Assembly: GCF_022965805.1 (NCBI RefSeq)
Contig: NC_133103.1
Coordinates: 51,472,386-51,536,385, forward strand
DNA: 64,000 bases
From: Primulina eburnea
Lineage: Eukaryota > Streptophyta > Magnoliopsida > Lamiales > Gesneriaceae
Reading direction: 5' to 3'
Part shown: in pieces, positions 10,542-20,840 of the stretch
How positions within the stretch are numbered: position 1 is the first letter of the stretch
Layout: each line of letters starts with the position of its first letter
Notes under the pieces: model-generated
Database searches by the model: none
What the model saw: the letters and a program-made list of their open reading frames with translations, nothing else
Told to the model about the DNA's origin: nothing
Translations under genes and position numbers: made by a program

Positions 10542-10781
10542 TTAAGCAGCAAGCTGTGAGCTCTGCTTCTCAAATGCCTTTAAGGTAATCTTGGACCTTT
10601 CCAAATGTGGATGAACAAACCACTGTTTATAAACAGGATTTATCTCTGGATCTTTTAATCGATCTTCAAGATTTTTAATTTGATTATTAATTAATTTAAT
10701 CTTCTTTTTTAAGATTTTCAAATAATTTGCAGACGGCATAATATAATCAAATGGAGGATCATAAATATAATCGTATGACAT
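10542..10781 (-). CDS. 79-aa viral small ORF, copy B
   Basis: Identical in protein to 83-322. In this copy the promoter region upstream is uninterrupted: TATA-like box at 10904-10911, G-box at 10960-10965. The ORF begins roughly 90-100 nt after the expected transcription start and precedes the primer-binding site of copy A at 10458. This makes it a candidate first ORF of a transcript running through copy A. It has a lysine-rich helical centre that may be a coiled coil, and no recognised family. Small ORFs of unknown role occur in several caulimovirid genera; I cannot assign this one to any of them. Confidence 0.55.
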   Translation of the reverse strand: MSYDYIYDPPFDYIMPSANYLKILKKKIKLINNQIKNLEDRLKDPEINPVYKQWFVHPHLERSKITLKAFEKQSSQLAA

Positions 10782-10903
10782 AAACTTACATGAAATGATG
10801 AAACTTGAAACTGAGAACTCAAGAACTGGAGAAAACTTCGAAACTCTTATTATGAGAAAGTAGTAGAGAATTTTGGTGTGTCGATCACAAAGGGAGTCGA
10901 CTC

Positions 10904-10911
10904 CTTAAATA
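10904..10911 (-). promoter_or_regulatory. Candidate TATA box of viral promoter, copy B
   Basis: TATTTAAG on the minus strand. The CACGTG palindrome at 10960-10965 lies about 50 bp upstream. The intergenic region from the ORF2 stop (11078) to the small ORF start (10781) is about 300 bp and is the expected site of the pregenomic RNA promoter. Copy B therefore has an uninterrupted promoter pointing into the intact ORF1 of copy A. Confidence 0.5.
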
Positions 10912-10959
10912 GCAAAGCAATACATACTAGTTACAGTGTTTACACAAATAAAAACATGA

Positions 10960-10965
10960 CACGTG
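10960..10965 (-). promoter_or_regulatory. G-box CACGTG in viral promoter, copy B
   Basis: CACGTG, a core recognised by plant bZIP and bHLH factors. It lies about 50 bp upstream of the TATA-like box. The same palindrome is at 501-506 in copy A, just inside the point where the solo LTR inserted. Confidence 0.4.
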
Positions 10966-11077
10966 AAAAGTAAAACTCACACTTAATAATGCACCACAAT
11001 ACTACATACTTTATTACAAAGACTATAAGTCCCGTGATTGCTTGCCTTTTCATCCACTATCTTTAATGACATCCAGC

Positions 11078-12271
11078 TCATGCATTCAATAATGCATATA
11101 TGTCATCTTCCTCATACGGGTCCTGAGCGTCTTGCAAATTATCCTGATCTATCATTGGAGTATCATCCTCTATTTTCTCTTTTCCTTTAGAAGAAGTAGA
11201 TTCTTGTGTTGACAGATTTGATTTTTCTCCAAATACTTCAGTAAACATTGAAGTAATGGTATCTTTATCAAGATGTTGGAAAAGTTCTTTTAACAGTGTT
11301 GTTTGTGTTGGGGTATCATGATTTAAATTCTTCATGGTTTCTCTGGCAACTCCCAGAGCTATTACCCCTTGACGGTCATATACTTTGCCTTCTGCAAAGA
11401 AATCTTCTTTACCCCACCATTTAATGAGAACTTTTCTGATTAAGAAAGTAGAGGTATATTTGAGATCAAATTTCTCTTTAGCCATATCCTGTAATCCATA
11501 TTCCCATCGAATAATCCAAGGAACATTGTAGTTAACGGCGAATTGTAATATGGCTGTTAAACCATCAAACTGTGTATTTGCATTTAAAAATTTATTCCAT
11601 ATGTTTTTAACATTTCTCGGAAGAATAGAGGGCATTACCCCCCATGAGAAGAAAAAAGTTTTAAACCAAATTGGTATAAATTGATGAATATCATCTAATT
11701 GGAATTTTACCCACCATGAATGTTTTCTTTGAGAATTTTCATATAAAACAATGATATCCCAAGCCATGATATAATCATGGTAATTAAACATATTAGGCAT
11801 TGCCTGAAAGGTGTTTAATTGACGTGCTTGTCCAAGGGGTAAACCCCAATTAGCAGCTGGGATAATCTTTTTTATTATCATTTTAGAAAAAGCGTAATCG
11901 CGATTGCGATCCATATGTTGGATTTCAACTGAGCCAGTTTCGACTAGAATTGTTTCAAAATAATCACGAGTTTTTCTCCCCAATATGGGTTGTAAATCTT
12001 TAATTAAATAGCTTTGAGCTATATGAATTGGGGATAGACCTTTTAGGTCTTTGTCAACAGGACAGCAATTAAGACATCCTGAAATTAGATAAGGATATTT
12101 TAATTCCTCTTTTGATCCCTTTAAAGCAAATATAGCATTATTATAATAATGTATTTCATACGCAGTAGGATCTTCTGCAAATTCTTTAATTGGATCAAAC
12201 TTTTCTTCCTCTGTGTTAGCCATATTTGACTGAGGAACTGTAGCACCTCTTTTGAAAGGTGGTTTATTCAT
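11078..12271 (-). CDS. Viral ORF2, copy B, intact, unknown function
   Basis: 397 codons. The start ATGAATAA overlaps the last 8 nt of ORF1, suggesting translation by reinitiation or termination coupling. There is no zinc finger, protease or polymerase motif. Visible features are a CLNCC cysteine pair near residue 70, several Trp-rich patches (WWVKF, WFKTFFFSWG) in the middle, and a Ser/Glu/Asp-rich acidic C-terminal 60 residues. The position downstream of the polyprotein is where other caulimovirids encode a translational transactivator, but I see no sequence motif that proves this. ORF2 of florendoviruses is described as of unknown function. It differs from copy A by the absence of the extra T and very few substitutions. 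Confidence 0.88.
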   Translation of the reverse strand: MNKPPFKRGATVPQSNMANTEEEKFDPIKEFAEDPTAYEIHYYNNAIFALKGSKEELKYPYLISGCLNCCPVDKDLKGLSPIHIAQSYLIKDLQPILGRKTRDYFETILVETGSVEIQHMDRNRDYAFSKMIIKKIIPAANWGLPLGQARQLNTFQAMPNMFNYHDYIMAWDIIVLYENSQRKHSWWVKFQLDDIHQFIPIWFKTFFFSWGVMPSILPRNVKNIWNKFLNANTQFDGLTAILQFAVNYNVPWIIRWEYGLQDMAKEKFDLKYTSTFLIRKVLIKWWGKEDFFAEGKVYDRQGVIALGVARETMKNLNHDTPTQTTLLKELFQHLDKDTITSMFTEVFGEKSNLSTQESTSSKGKEKIEDDTPMIDQDNLQDAQDPYEEDDIYALLNA

Positions 12272-15200
12272 GGGCTTCTTCCCGGTGGCTGGTCTTTTTA
12301 AGACTGTCTTCCAAGGCTGATCCCTGCAAGAATTCTCTAGTTAGAAAATCTGGTAAAGAATTAGATTTTCCAGAAATATGTTCAATATCAAAATCGAAAC
12401 AAGCTAATATTGCTTGCCATCTAGCAAATATTTGTTTAGATGCTATTACTTTAACATCTTTTAAAAGAATATCTTTGGCAGATTTACAATCAACTCTTAA
12501 TAAAAATTTCTTATTTAAAAGATCACTTTCAAATTTTGTAATACATTTAACAATTGAAAGAATTTCTTTCTTTATTGTAGAATAATTCTTTTGAGTATTA
12601 TTCCAAGTTCCAGAAGTATATCTTACAAGAATTTCTTTAGATGTATTATTTAATTGTTGTTTAAGTATTCCTCCATATCCAATATCAGAGGCGTCTGTTT
12701 CAACTATTTTGAATGCTTCAGGATTAGCAATAGATAAACAAGGGAGTTCTTTAACTCTTTCTTTTATTTTTTGTATTGCTAAAGTATGACTATTAGTCCA
12801 TGGTTGAGGATTTTTCTTCAACCTTTGAAATAATAATTTACAATCTTGAGCGAGATCTTTATAAAAATCTCCTATATAATTAAGACTTCCAAGAAATCTT
12901 TGTAATTGATTTACATCAGTAATTTTATCAGGAAATTTATCAGCAAAAACAATTGCTCTTTCAATAGGAATTATTATTCCATTTTCAATATAATGTCCTA
13001 AGAATTTTATCTTAGTTTGAAAAAGTTTTACTTTTTTCTGATTTACTGCCAAACCAGCTTTTTTAGTAACTTGAATAAATATATTTAAATGTTTAAAATG
13101 CTGATCAATATTATCAGAATATATAAGGACATCATCTATATAGACAATAATATAATCTGTATAAGAATTATAAATTTCATTCATTATATTTTGGAATTCC
13201 ATTGGAGCATTTTTTAATCCAAATGGCATTACATTCCATTCGTAATGGCCAAATGGTACAGTAAAAGCTGTTTTATATTTATCTTCTTCTTTTAGAAGAA
13301 TTTGATAAAATCCTGATTTTAAATCAAAAGAAGAGAATACTTTTCCTTTAAATAATCTATTTAGTAAATCTCTTTTATTTGGTAATGGATGCTTTATCCA
13401 TTTTAATGCTTTATTAAGTGGTTTATAATTGATAACAAGTCTTGGAGCTCCTCTTTCAATTTCGGCTGCATTTTCAACATAGAAAGCTGGGCAACTCCAA
13501 GGACTATTACTTGGTCTGATTAACTCTTTTTTAAGAAGACTATCAATTTCTTCTTTGCAATAATTTAAAAGTCTAGGCCCCATTGCTATAGGCCTTGCTT
13601 TTGTAGGAATTTTATTCTCAGAAAAATCATCTGTATAAAGAAGACTGACTTGATGTTTTTCCCTATTCCAAAAGGCATTAGGAACATCAGCGCATATCTC
13701 TTTAGATATGATTTCTGAAATAATTTTTATTTTTTCCTGAATTTTATCAGATTTTAACTTATCTTTAATATTTTTAAAGAGAATTTCATCTTTTAATGAA
13801 GTAATAAAATTTTCTTTATTACTAACTATTTTTTGTAAAATATTTATAGATTTTGAAACTGGTATTGTTGTGAATGGGAAAAATAAATCATTACCTTTAA
13901 TGTTGGTATATAAACCCTTTTCATTAATTTTATTAATAGGAAACAACATTTGGAAAAATGGAGTTCCTAAAATCACAGGAGTAGATATATTTTTAATGAG
14001 AATAAAAGTTGTATTTAAACAAACTCCAGAGTTACATATTGCCACATCAGACAATTTGTAATTAACTATAAGAGGTTGCTTATTAGCAGCAGTGATAAAT
14101 TGAGTAGTCTTTTTATAATATTTAGACGGAACAATTCCTTCACTGATGCAATTTACATCAGCTCCTGTATCTAATAATGCTTCAATAGTAATTTTAAATT
14201 TTTTGTTAATAATTAATGTTACTTTTGAGTACCATTTTTGAGAAATAATCTGATCAATTTTATTGATCCATACCATTTGATTTATTTCTTGATCATCATC
14301 ATTTTTTGGTAAAATATCTTCTTCTTCTTCTTCCTCAGAAGTAGAATCTTTGTCCCAAGTATTATTATTAATACTAAGAGTATTTACTCTTTCTTTTAAA
14401 TATTTTATCTCAGATTTTATCTGATCTATTTCTCCTTTTAATTCAGAAATAGTAGGCTCTCTTTCTTTTTGTTTGGCCTTTTCTAATATTTTATTATAAG
14501 AATATAATTCATGTTCTTGTACAGTATTTTGTACAAGTTTAGTCGGCTTGTGATTTGCCATATTTAAATAATGTTCTATAGCTTTTCTTTTTTCTATAGG
14601 GTCCTTTATTTGATCTATGAGATCTAAAATGAAAGTTTCTTCATTTGATATGACATTGATTTCTAATCCCATAAAATTTATGAGACATGTATCACAATCA
14701 CAATCTGGATTGCAAATTTTATTTTCTGATATTTCAGAATCATTATCTGTACTACTGTTAGAATATTCAGATAATTCATTATCAATAATATTGATATAAA
14801 AATCTTTTTCCTTTAGATTTTCTTCTGTATTAAGAAGAATATTTATCAATGATTCTTTTAAATCATTGTTTATATTGAGATTATTAATCTTTTTCTTGAC
14901 ATAACACTTATTAGCTTTATGTCCAATCTTTCCACACTTCCAGCATACTGGAACTTTAGTAGAGTCATTTTTTATAGGTTTTTTAAACTTTTTCTTAGAA
15001 TATTTTTTAGATTTTTCTTTATCTTTTATATAATGGTTTTTCTTTTTAAAAGGAAATCTTTTCTTTTTCTTATCCCTTTTAGGATATTGTATTGGTTGAA
15101 AGCCTATTTGCTCACAAAAATCACCAATAATATTTCTATTTTCTTCTTTTTGCATATCAAGTTGTCTTTTTAACTTGATATCATTGCAAAGATTAATTCC

Positions 15201-15278
15201 TTCTGCAGTTATTTCTGCAGATAAATCTCCGTAAGTAAGAATGTTCCAATCTATGGAATTTGTTGGAGATTTAGATTT
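12264..15278 (-). CDS. Pararetrovirus polyprotein ORF1, copy B, 3' part up to assembly gap
   Basis: The frame is open from the ORF1 stop at 12264 to the N gap, about 1005 codons; the first ATG inside it (15155) is not the true start. It contains the capsid C-terminus with CCHC knuckle, protease DTGAD, RT YIDD and RNase H. I count five amino-acid differences from copy A over this stretch (for example Met/Ile near the RNase H end, Pro/Leu before the RT, Val/Glu after the cysteine cluster). The movement-protein half lies in or beyond the gap. Very low divergence points to recent integration or recent duplication. Confidence 0.93.
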   Translation of the reverse strand, partial: KSKSPTNSIDWNILTYGDLSAEITAEGINLCNDIKLKRQLDMQKEENRNIIGDFCEQIGFQPIQYPKRDKKKKRFPFKKKNHYIKDKEKSKKYSKKKFKKPIKNDSTKVPVCWKCGKIGHKANKCYVKKKINNLNINNDLKESLINILLNTEENLKEKDFYINIIDNELSEYSNSSTDNDSEISENKICNPDCDCDTCLINFMGLEINVISNEETFILDLIDQIKDPIEKRKAIEHYLNMANHKPTKLVQNTVQEHELYSYNKILEKAKQKEREPTISELKGEIDQIKSEIKYLKERVNTLSINNNTWDKDSTSEEEEEEDILPKNDDDQEINQMVWINKIDQIISQKWYSKVTLIINKKFKITIEALLDTGADVNCISEGIVPSKYYKKTTQFITAANKQPLIVNYKLSDVAICNSGVCLNTTFILIKNISTPVILGTPFFQMLFPINKINEKGLYTNIKGNDLFFPFTTIPVSKSINILQKIVSNKENFITSLKDEILFKNIKDKLKSDKIQEKIKIISEIISKEICADVPNAFWNREKHQVSLLYTDDFSENKIPTKARPIAMGPRLLNYCKEEIDSLLKKELIRPSNSPWSCPAFYVENAAEIERGAPRLVINYKPLNKALKWIKHPLPNKRDLLNRLFKGKVFSSFDLKSGFYQILLKEEDKYKTAFTVPFGHYEWNVMPFGLKNAPMEFQNIMNEIYNSYTDYIIVYIDDVLIYSDNIDQHFKHLNIFIQVTKKAGLAVNQKKVKLFQTKIKFLGHYIENGIIIPIERAIVFADKFPDKITDVNQLQRFLGSLNYIGDFYKDLAQDCKLLFQRLKKNPQPWTNSHTLAIQKIKERVKELPCLSIANPEAFKIVETDASDIGYGGILKQQLNNTSKEILVRYTSGTWNNTQKNYSTIKKEILSIVKCITKFESDLLNKKFLLRVDCKSAKDILLKDVKVIASKQIFARWQAILACFDFDIEHISGKSNSLPDFLTREFLQGSALEDSLKKTSHREEAHE

Positions 15279-15378
15279 NNNNNNNNNNNNNNNNNNNNNN
15301 NNNNNNNNNNNNNNNNNNNNNNNNNNNNNNNNNNNNNNNNNNNNNNNNNNNNNNNNNNNNNNNNNNNNNNNNNNNNNN
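15279..15378. other. Assembly gap (100 N)
   Basis: A run of exactly 100 N, the usual placeholder for a gap of unknown size. On the left, viral ORF1 copy B is cut mid-frame; on the right, an unrelated repeat begins. The true length is unknown and could include more virus copies. Confidence 0.98.
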
Positions 15379-16137
15379 TGCTATGTTATCAATTAAGATA
15401 AAATATTTGAACATGTAGACTATGAAAATTTTATCATATTTGTGCGGCCAAACTGCAGTACATTCATATTTAAGTGATTATTTAAACAAAATTGTAAAAT
15501 TTATTTCATTATATTACACAAGTTTTGAATGTGTTGTTTGATCTTTTAATTATATTCTATTTTACACATGTATTGTTTTACAAAAAAGCGCATTAATAAA
15601 AAAATCACATTTTATCGTCTTATGAGTCCATTTTTCAATTTGTATCAAACATATAAAATATAATATATGACCAACACGTCTAATATCAAACTTAAACCAT
15701 AGTTAGAAGACTCCTAAACAACTAAGTATTATCTAATTTAACTGTCAATAACCTCAGTCATATCGACATATCAACACCCAAATGAGTCATAAGCGCTAAA
15801 ACAACTACCCCATCCACAATGGGTTTGCGCCTAGCTCTAGCACTGTGGTGCTGAGGCGCTCATCGCGCTCGGCATCATCACTGCAGCGCTACCAGCCCCG
15901 AAGATCGGGCGCTGCGGTGCTAGCCCCGCGGATCAAAAATCCCAAACAACATTTGAAACCAACCTCTACTCCACGTTCAACCAGCCCGGACCAGGATCGA
16001 ACCAACCCTTCCTATCCCTCCTTAAGCCCCTCCTGGATCGACCTAGCCGTGGTCCCTAGCCCCATGCACGTTGCCCTCAACCCTTCGCACAACCTAGTCG
16101 TCCCAATCCCTAAATCGAGGAAACATGATCGCACCAT
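15379..16137 (+). repeat. Dispersed repeat, second copy at 51908-52668
   Basis: Nearly identical (a few per cent difference by eye) to 51908-52668, and its first 300 bp also match 60164-60476. It begins at the gap and shares everything up to GCACCATCAC, after which the two copies differ. It includes a GC-rich stretch with GCGCT repeats near 15850-15930. The open frame at 15845-16306 runs through this GC-rich part but is truncated in the other copy and looks like no known protein. Confidence 0.75.
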
Positions 16138-17251
16138 CACCAAATCGACTCACGATCGGATCCTAACATCTAAACACCATAATCCAGACATGTTTGAGTC
16201 CCCTACCTCCCCATCCAGGCAGCCCCTTCAACCAAGAGACAAAAACGTGAGAATCAATTCATACAAATCGATTTCCTCTACGAACATGCATTCAAAACTC
16301 ACATAAAACATTAGAACGACAATAAAACATGGACAATCAATCAAAAACTCTTATTATGATGTGAAAGACGAGAAAATGGAGGTATCGGGTGTGCCTTTGT
16401 GATTAAACGCTCGAAAAACAATGAAAGTGAGGCGAGAGATGGACACCGAAGGGACGAGAACGACGAGATGCAATCGGCCACCTACAGGACATGTCTAGCT
16501 CGACATTTCCCATCTGAATTCATGGTATACCTACTGTAGATCGCTTCTATCTCTCAAGCCATGGCAGTCCCTTACAAAACAAGATCAAGGCGTGATTAAT
16601 ATGCAAGAATGTCAAACGTTTTCGCATAAAAGCTAAGCAAAACTGATGCATAACACTATATCCTTAATATATCTTGCAAATACAATTAAACATACATAAT
16701 ATAGTGTGATCGATGATAGAATAAGGGAATCGGGCGTGCCATTGCGTCTAAACGCTCAAAGATTCGCACAAACAACACGAGGGACGAACACCGGAGTAAC
16801 GATATCACAACTCTAACGATTTTTCCTTGAAGGTGGCATGACAAAGCTGTTGCAGCTCGAGTGGGGAGCTGCTGGATGAGATGGGGGGCAGCCGAATGAA
16901 ATGGGGGGAGGGGATTAGGGTTTTGGGGTATGGTTTGATATAAAAAAGTTGTATGATGAGACCTTAAGCCAGTGCCAGTTAAAGTAGGCCCAATAAGCCC
17001 AAAAACGCCATCGCAAAATATTTCGTTTAGGTAAGTTTTTGAAAATATTGTCCGATCCCTCAAAAGTCCTCCATTTTGGTAAAAATTGAATACCGGTTTA
17101 AAATACGACTCGTCGCGTAAAAATACCTTAACAAGGCTCATTTACGAAATCACCCTTATTAACATCATATCTTAAATATATTAAAAATAATTATTTAATA
17201 AAAACATTTTTCTTTAATTGTCCACCGGTCTCCGTTCTGCGTTCAAGGTGT
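16138..17251 (-). other. LTR-like non-coding stretch, reverse orientation
   Basis: No gene. On the minus strand, the 17150-16950 region has the same kind of blocks as solo LTR 2 at 17755-17965 (TTAAGGTATTTTTACG, then a GGGCTTATTGGGCC-type block), suggesting a diverged LTR fragment lying in reverse and cut by other insertions. The 151-codon frame at 16686-17141 is not convincing as a gene. Confidence 0.3.
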
Positions 17252-20200
17252 GAGATTGTAGAACCCGTAAATTGGACTGCGTATAAGCCATGCATAATTC
17301 TAGTATTTAATTAAAATGATTTTATTTCATGAGTATTTAAATTCTTTTCTTTAAATTTATTTATTTCATGCAGTAGTTTAGTTGCTAATTTTTCAGTTAA
17401 ATAAGTGAGGCGGACCGGAGAGGGAGTATTGAGATAAGTTAATAAAGAACTATTTAAGAAGTGGTAATTTAGCATGTTAGTAAATATAATTTTTTAAAAA
17501 ATTGGCAGCATGCAAGTTCTTAACTTCTTGGTATTTTATTTCAATTGTTTTAAAGCCATTAAGGCAATGTTATTTCATATTACAATGTTTAATTTATTTT
17601 ATGTATTTTTAGGCATAACTAATGGCCATGATAGGATTTAATATTCATGAAATTCATGCATTTAGAATTTCTAGATGCATTTCCCGTTCAAACGAGGATC
17701 GGAGAACGCGAGAATTTTCAGGAAAATTTATTTATTATACGATTTTTTTTATAAATTAAGTTAAGGTATTTTAAGGGTATTTCTCAAAAATGAGATTTAT
17801 TTTGGGTATTTTTACTCGCAGGACTTTATTTTTACGGTACGTGAATTTATCGACTCGGGAGGCTTTTAATGTTACGGGCTATTTTTCAACATCGGTTTCA
17901 ACTCGAATATTTTTTGGGAGTTCATGTGAGTTATGGGCCACTTTGGCCTTATTGGGCTTAAATTTTTTTACACTTTTCATTGATAATTTAAAGCCCATTA
18001 CCTATTATTTAACTATATAATATATACCCTAAACTACAATTAACCTAAACCTAATAATTATATCAGCCGACACCACCCACCTCCCCCTCCTTCCCCTCTC
18101 GTTTTCAGAGCTTTCAACAACTAGGGCCCTCGGTTTAGCACTTTTCTTGCAACAAAATTCTCCGGCGCTTCCCCGTTGCCCATCTCTTCGCCGTTCTTGC
18201 GTGGAATTCATCTAAGGCACGTTTGTATCTTCCAGTTTCTCTTCATACACACCATTATATGCTGGATTTATTGTGGGTGTTCGAAAGTTTAAAGATCTTG
18301 CATGCGATAGTGTTTTTGGTTTAAAACTTGTCATAATTCTTGCATGGTGTTATTTATTTCTCACGTTTTCTGGGATGGTTCAAGGGGCTGCTGAATCCTG
18401 GTGTTAGGGGACTGTTAAGACGTGATTAATGGAGGACACTTCGCTGGAGTCATGAACTGATCGAGCCTAGGGGGTAGACGACGGAGTTTTGGTTTAAGTC
18501 AATGTTTGTGGCAAGGTTGAGGAGGGAGCACAGCGCTGGCTGTAGGTGAGCCACACCGAGCCATGGTGCAGGCTTTAAGGAGACTGAGACGGGGGTTGAA
18601 AGGGTCATTACCTGCTGGTCACGCTCGGGTATTCAATCGGGGCGCAAGGAATGGCGATTGGGCTAGGAGGTGTGCACGGGTCCTGAGTGTTTTTGCGTGG
18701 GTATGGTTGCTTGGGTTAGGCTTAGTTAAGAAGAGTAGTTAAGTCCGAATGGTGAGCGTTATTGGCTGAACAAGTGGTGGAGTGAGAGAGGACCGAATAA
18801 AATATGGTTTGGGTGGCAGTGTTTGTAATGGGATTTTAGGAATGGGTGGCCGAGAGTTAGGTGGGCTCCTGGAATTTCAGCCAATGTGGTTTTAGGGGCT
18901 AATGACACGGTTTTAGGAACGTTTAGTGTTTTTAAGGTATGGTAAAAAGTTGAGAAATTTTCGTTGAGAAATTTCGGGACTCCGGTCCAAGTGTTAAAAC
19001 GAATTCGGTTAGAGTTCTGATTTTGGCTCGGGTGTTTACGTGCTAGAATACTTTTATAAATATTTTGGGACATTTTATGAAGTTTGGTGAGTTCGGGTCA
19101 ATTTTAGAGGTCCAGGGGTGGAAACGATAATTTTTTGGGTGTCCAGGGGCAACATGATCAGTTTGCACCCGGGATGAAATTTTGGTCATAGCAAGCGCCC
19201 TGAGCACAAATCATAATATCTTTAAATGTTCATGCACCACGTTTACGATTTTTACGCTATTATAATAATTATGGTGCATGCTTGTTTAAAGGAATTAAGA
19301 GAGAAAAGTGAGGAAGTGATGAGCACTCTGTCTCCGCCGCGCCGCGTCGTTATTTCGTTTGTTTTCTGTCAAACAAACCCAAGCATGTTTATATCTTCTT
19401 TCACTCTTCAGTCAAGCCATATAGACATTTTAAAATATCGCAAGTACAACGATTTTAATGCAAGAAGATCGAAATTGTTCATATTTAATTATGTTGGTTA
19501 ATTATATTACGTGCAAAAATACAAATTTTGAGATTTATGCGATATTGCTTGTGGTCACATTACTATCAGTATTAAATCCGGTCCCCAGTATCGGTCCGGT
19601 CACCAGTTACCGGTTAGTTCTGTTGTTTCACCCAGTACTGTGGCAGTAGTCTGATCAGACGTAAATCCGATCCCCAGTATCGGTCTGGTCCCCAGTATCG
19701 GTCAGCTCAGTTCAGTTCAGTTCAGGGACCACTTGCGTAGACATAATCTCAACAGAAAATTTATGACATGCTTTTTTATTACGGGCTCCAAGGATCAAAC
19801 ATTTTCACTATGATTTTCAGTTCAGTTATGCACGTATTATAATTGCTCATGACAAGTTATTTTCACATTATACCTCATGACATGATATTTTTACCCCATG
19901 CAAATTTTACTATATTATTTACTCGTTATTTACGATATATGCATGTTGAGTCTTTAGACTCACTAGACTTGATTGTCGTAGGTACTGATGATGTCGGGAC
20001 CGAGGACGGGGACCAGTGAGCTAGCTTGGGTCGGCAGTAGTGGAACCCGATGACCTCATTTTAGCATTTATCATTTTTATGCTCAAACAGTTTATCCGTT
20101 GTTGGATTATTCTTAAATTGTTCTTTGCAAATAAATAATTTCTTCCGCTGCTATTTTTAACATTTAAACTTTATTTAATGGTCTATTTTATGAATGAGGC

Positions 20201-20278
20201 ATTTTACTTACTTTACAAAGAAATTTTTAATTTTTCCGCGAATATTCAAACACGAATTCCCGGGCCCTTTATAGAAAT
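17252..20278 (+). mobile_element. Solo LTR 2
   Basis: LTR 17257-20273 (3017 bp), starting TGTAGAACCCG and ending GGGCCCTTTATA. Flanks are GAGAT (17252-17256) and GAAAT (20274-20278), a 5-bp target duplication with one mismatch. It aligns block by block with solo LTR 1: the start, the GCATAATTCTAGTATTTAA segment, the GCCGCGTCGT segment near 19340, and the CTTTAGACTCACTAGACTTGA block near 19955. No internal domain or second LTR is nearby. The final TATA in place of TACA is shared with solo LTR 3. Confidence 0.85.
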
Positions 20279-20705
20279 ACTGCTAAAGTCTTATATCATG
20301 TAATCTTAATGAACCAAGAATTAAACATATATATTGAGCCTCGTTTGAGCGTGAAATAACGTTGTTTCGTACTTGTTATGAATTCCTACCATACCCCACT
20401 GCTACATTTCCATCACATTAAGGGGGAATTGAGCCAATGACCATATGGTCAAATAAGATTTTAAAAAATGATATTTTTCATCAAGGGCATTATCCCAAAG
20501 TTGCGGTCACAAGTATTTGAGTGCAATTAATTTTTAAATTCAAATTTGACTAAGGTCATGACCCAAATGCCCCCATTTAGCATGCAGATGTTTCAGCCAG
20601 CTGAAACACAATATCTTTAGAATGTAATGCTTCTATTTTTATCACATTAATCCAATCATAAATCGATACGCAAAGCACAAATTGCAGGTTGTCTAGCACC
20701 TCTAC
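20279..20705. other. Intergenic stretch, nothing recognised
   Basis: Follows the last recognisable ATM exon on the minus strand and ends at solo LTR 2. The minus-strand frame continues past the donor site at 20705 for about 40 codons, but these do not resemble ATM and I read them as intron. No FAT or kinase exon is seen. Confidence 0.5.
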
Positions 20706-20840
20706 CTTCGAGCTTTCCTGCTTTTGAGGAACAACAGAAGACTTTCTTTCCGTTACATGACACAGTCGAAGCTCATTTAGAGCATGCAAGAATATCTGAA
20801 TTGATTTGATCGAGGCATTGGACTCGATAAATATATTTTC
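20706..20840 (-). pseudogene. ATM-like exon (last recognised)
   Basis: Acceptor TGCAG before 20840, donor GTAGAG after 20706. It encodes 45 residues including ENIFIESNASIKSIQIFLHA and NELRLCHVTER, matching plant ATM. In frame. Confidence 0.85.

Larger units (their letters stand above)
1..15278 (-). mobile_element. Tandem endogenous pararetrovirus array (florendovirus-like), copies A and B
   Basis: Two head-to-tail copies of a Caulimoviridae genome are read on the minus strand. Position 1 corresponds to 10460, and the sequence 1-517 plus 3591 onward matches 10460-10976 plus 10977 onward almost base for base. Copy A therefore runs 10459 to 1, interrupted by a solo LTR; copy B runs from the gap at 15278 down to 10460. 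Subtracting the 3068-bp LTR and one 5-bp duplication leaves a unit near 7386 bp, a normal caulimovirid genome size. Gene order in the RNA sense is promoter, 79-codon ORF, primer-binding site, ORF1 (MP-CP-PR-RT-RH), then ORF2 overlapping ORF1 by 8 nt. A single polyprotein followed by an overlapping second ORF is the layout described for Florendovirus; Petuvirus is the main alternative. There is no integrase domain, so insertion was presumably by host repair. Confidence 0.93.

Noticed and set aside
15845..16306. A 153-codon Arg/Ser/Pro-rich protein gene
   Set aside because: The frame lies in a dispersed repeat. The copy at 52372 breaks off after about 100 codons, and the composition follows GC-rich low-complexity DNA.
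16686..17141. A 151-codon minus-strand protein
   Set aside because: It does not resemble any known protein. The DNA has LTR-like blocks in the same orientation, and the frame is probably chance.
20577..20705. Continuation of the last ATM-like exon to a stop at 20577
   Set aside because: A good GTAGAG donor follows TCGAAG at 20706, and the residues beyond it do not resemble ATM, so I read it as intron.
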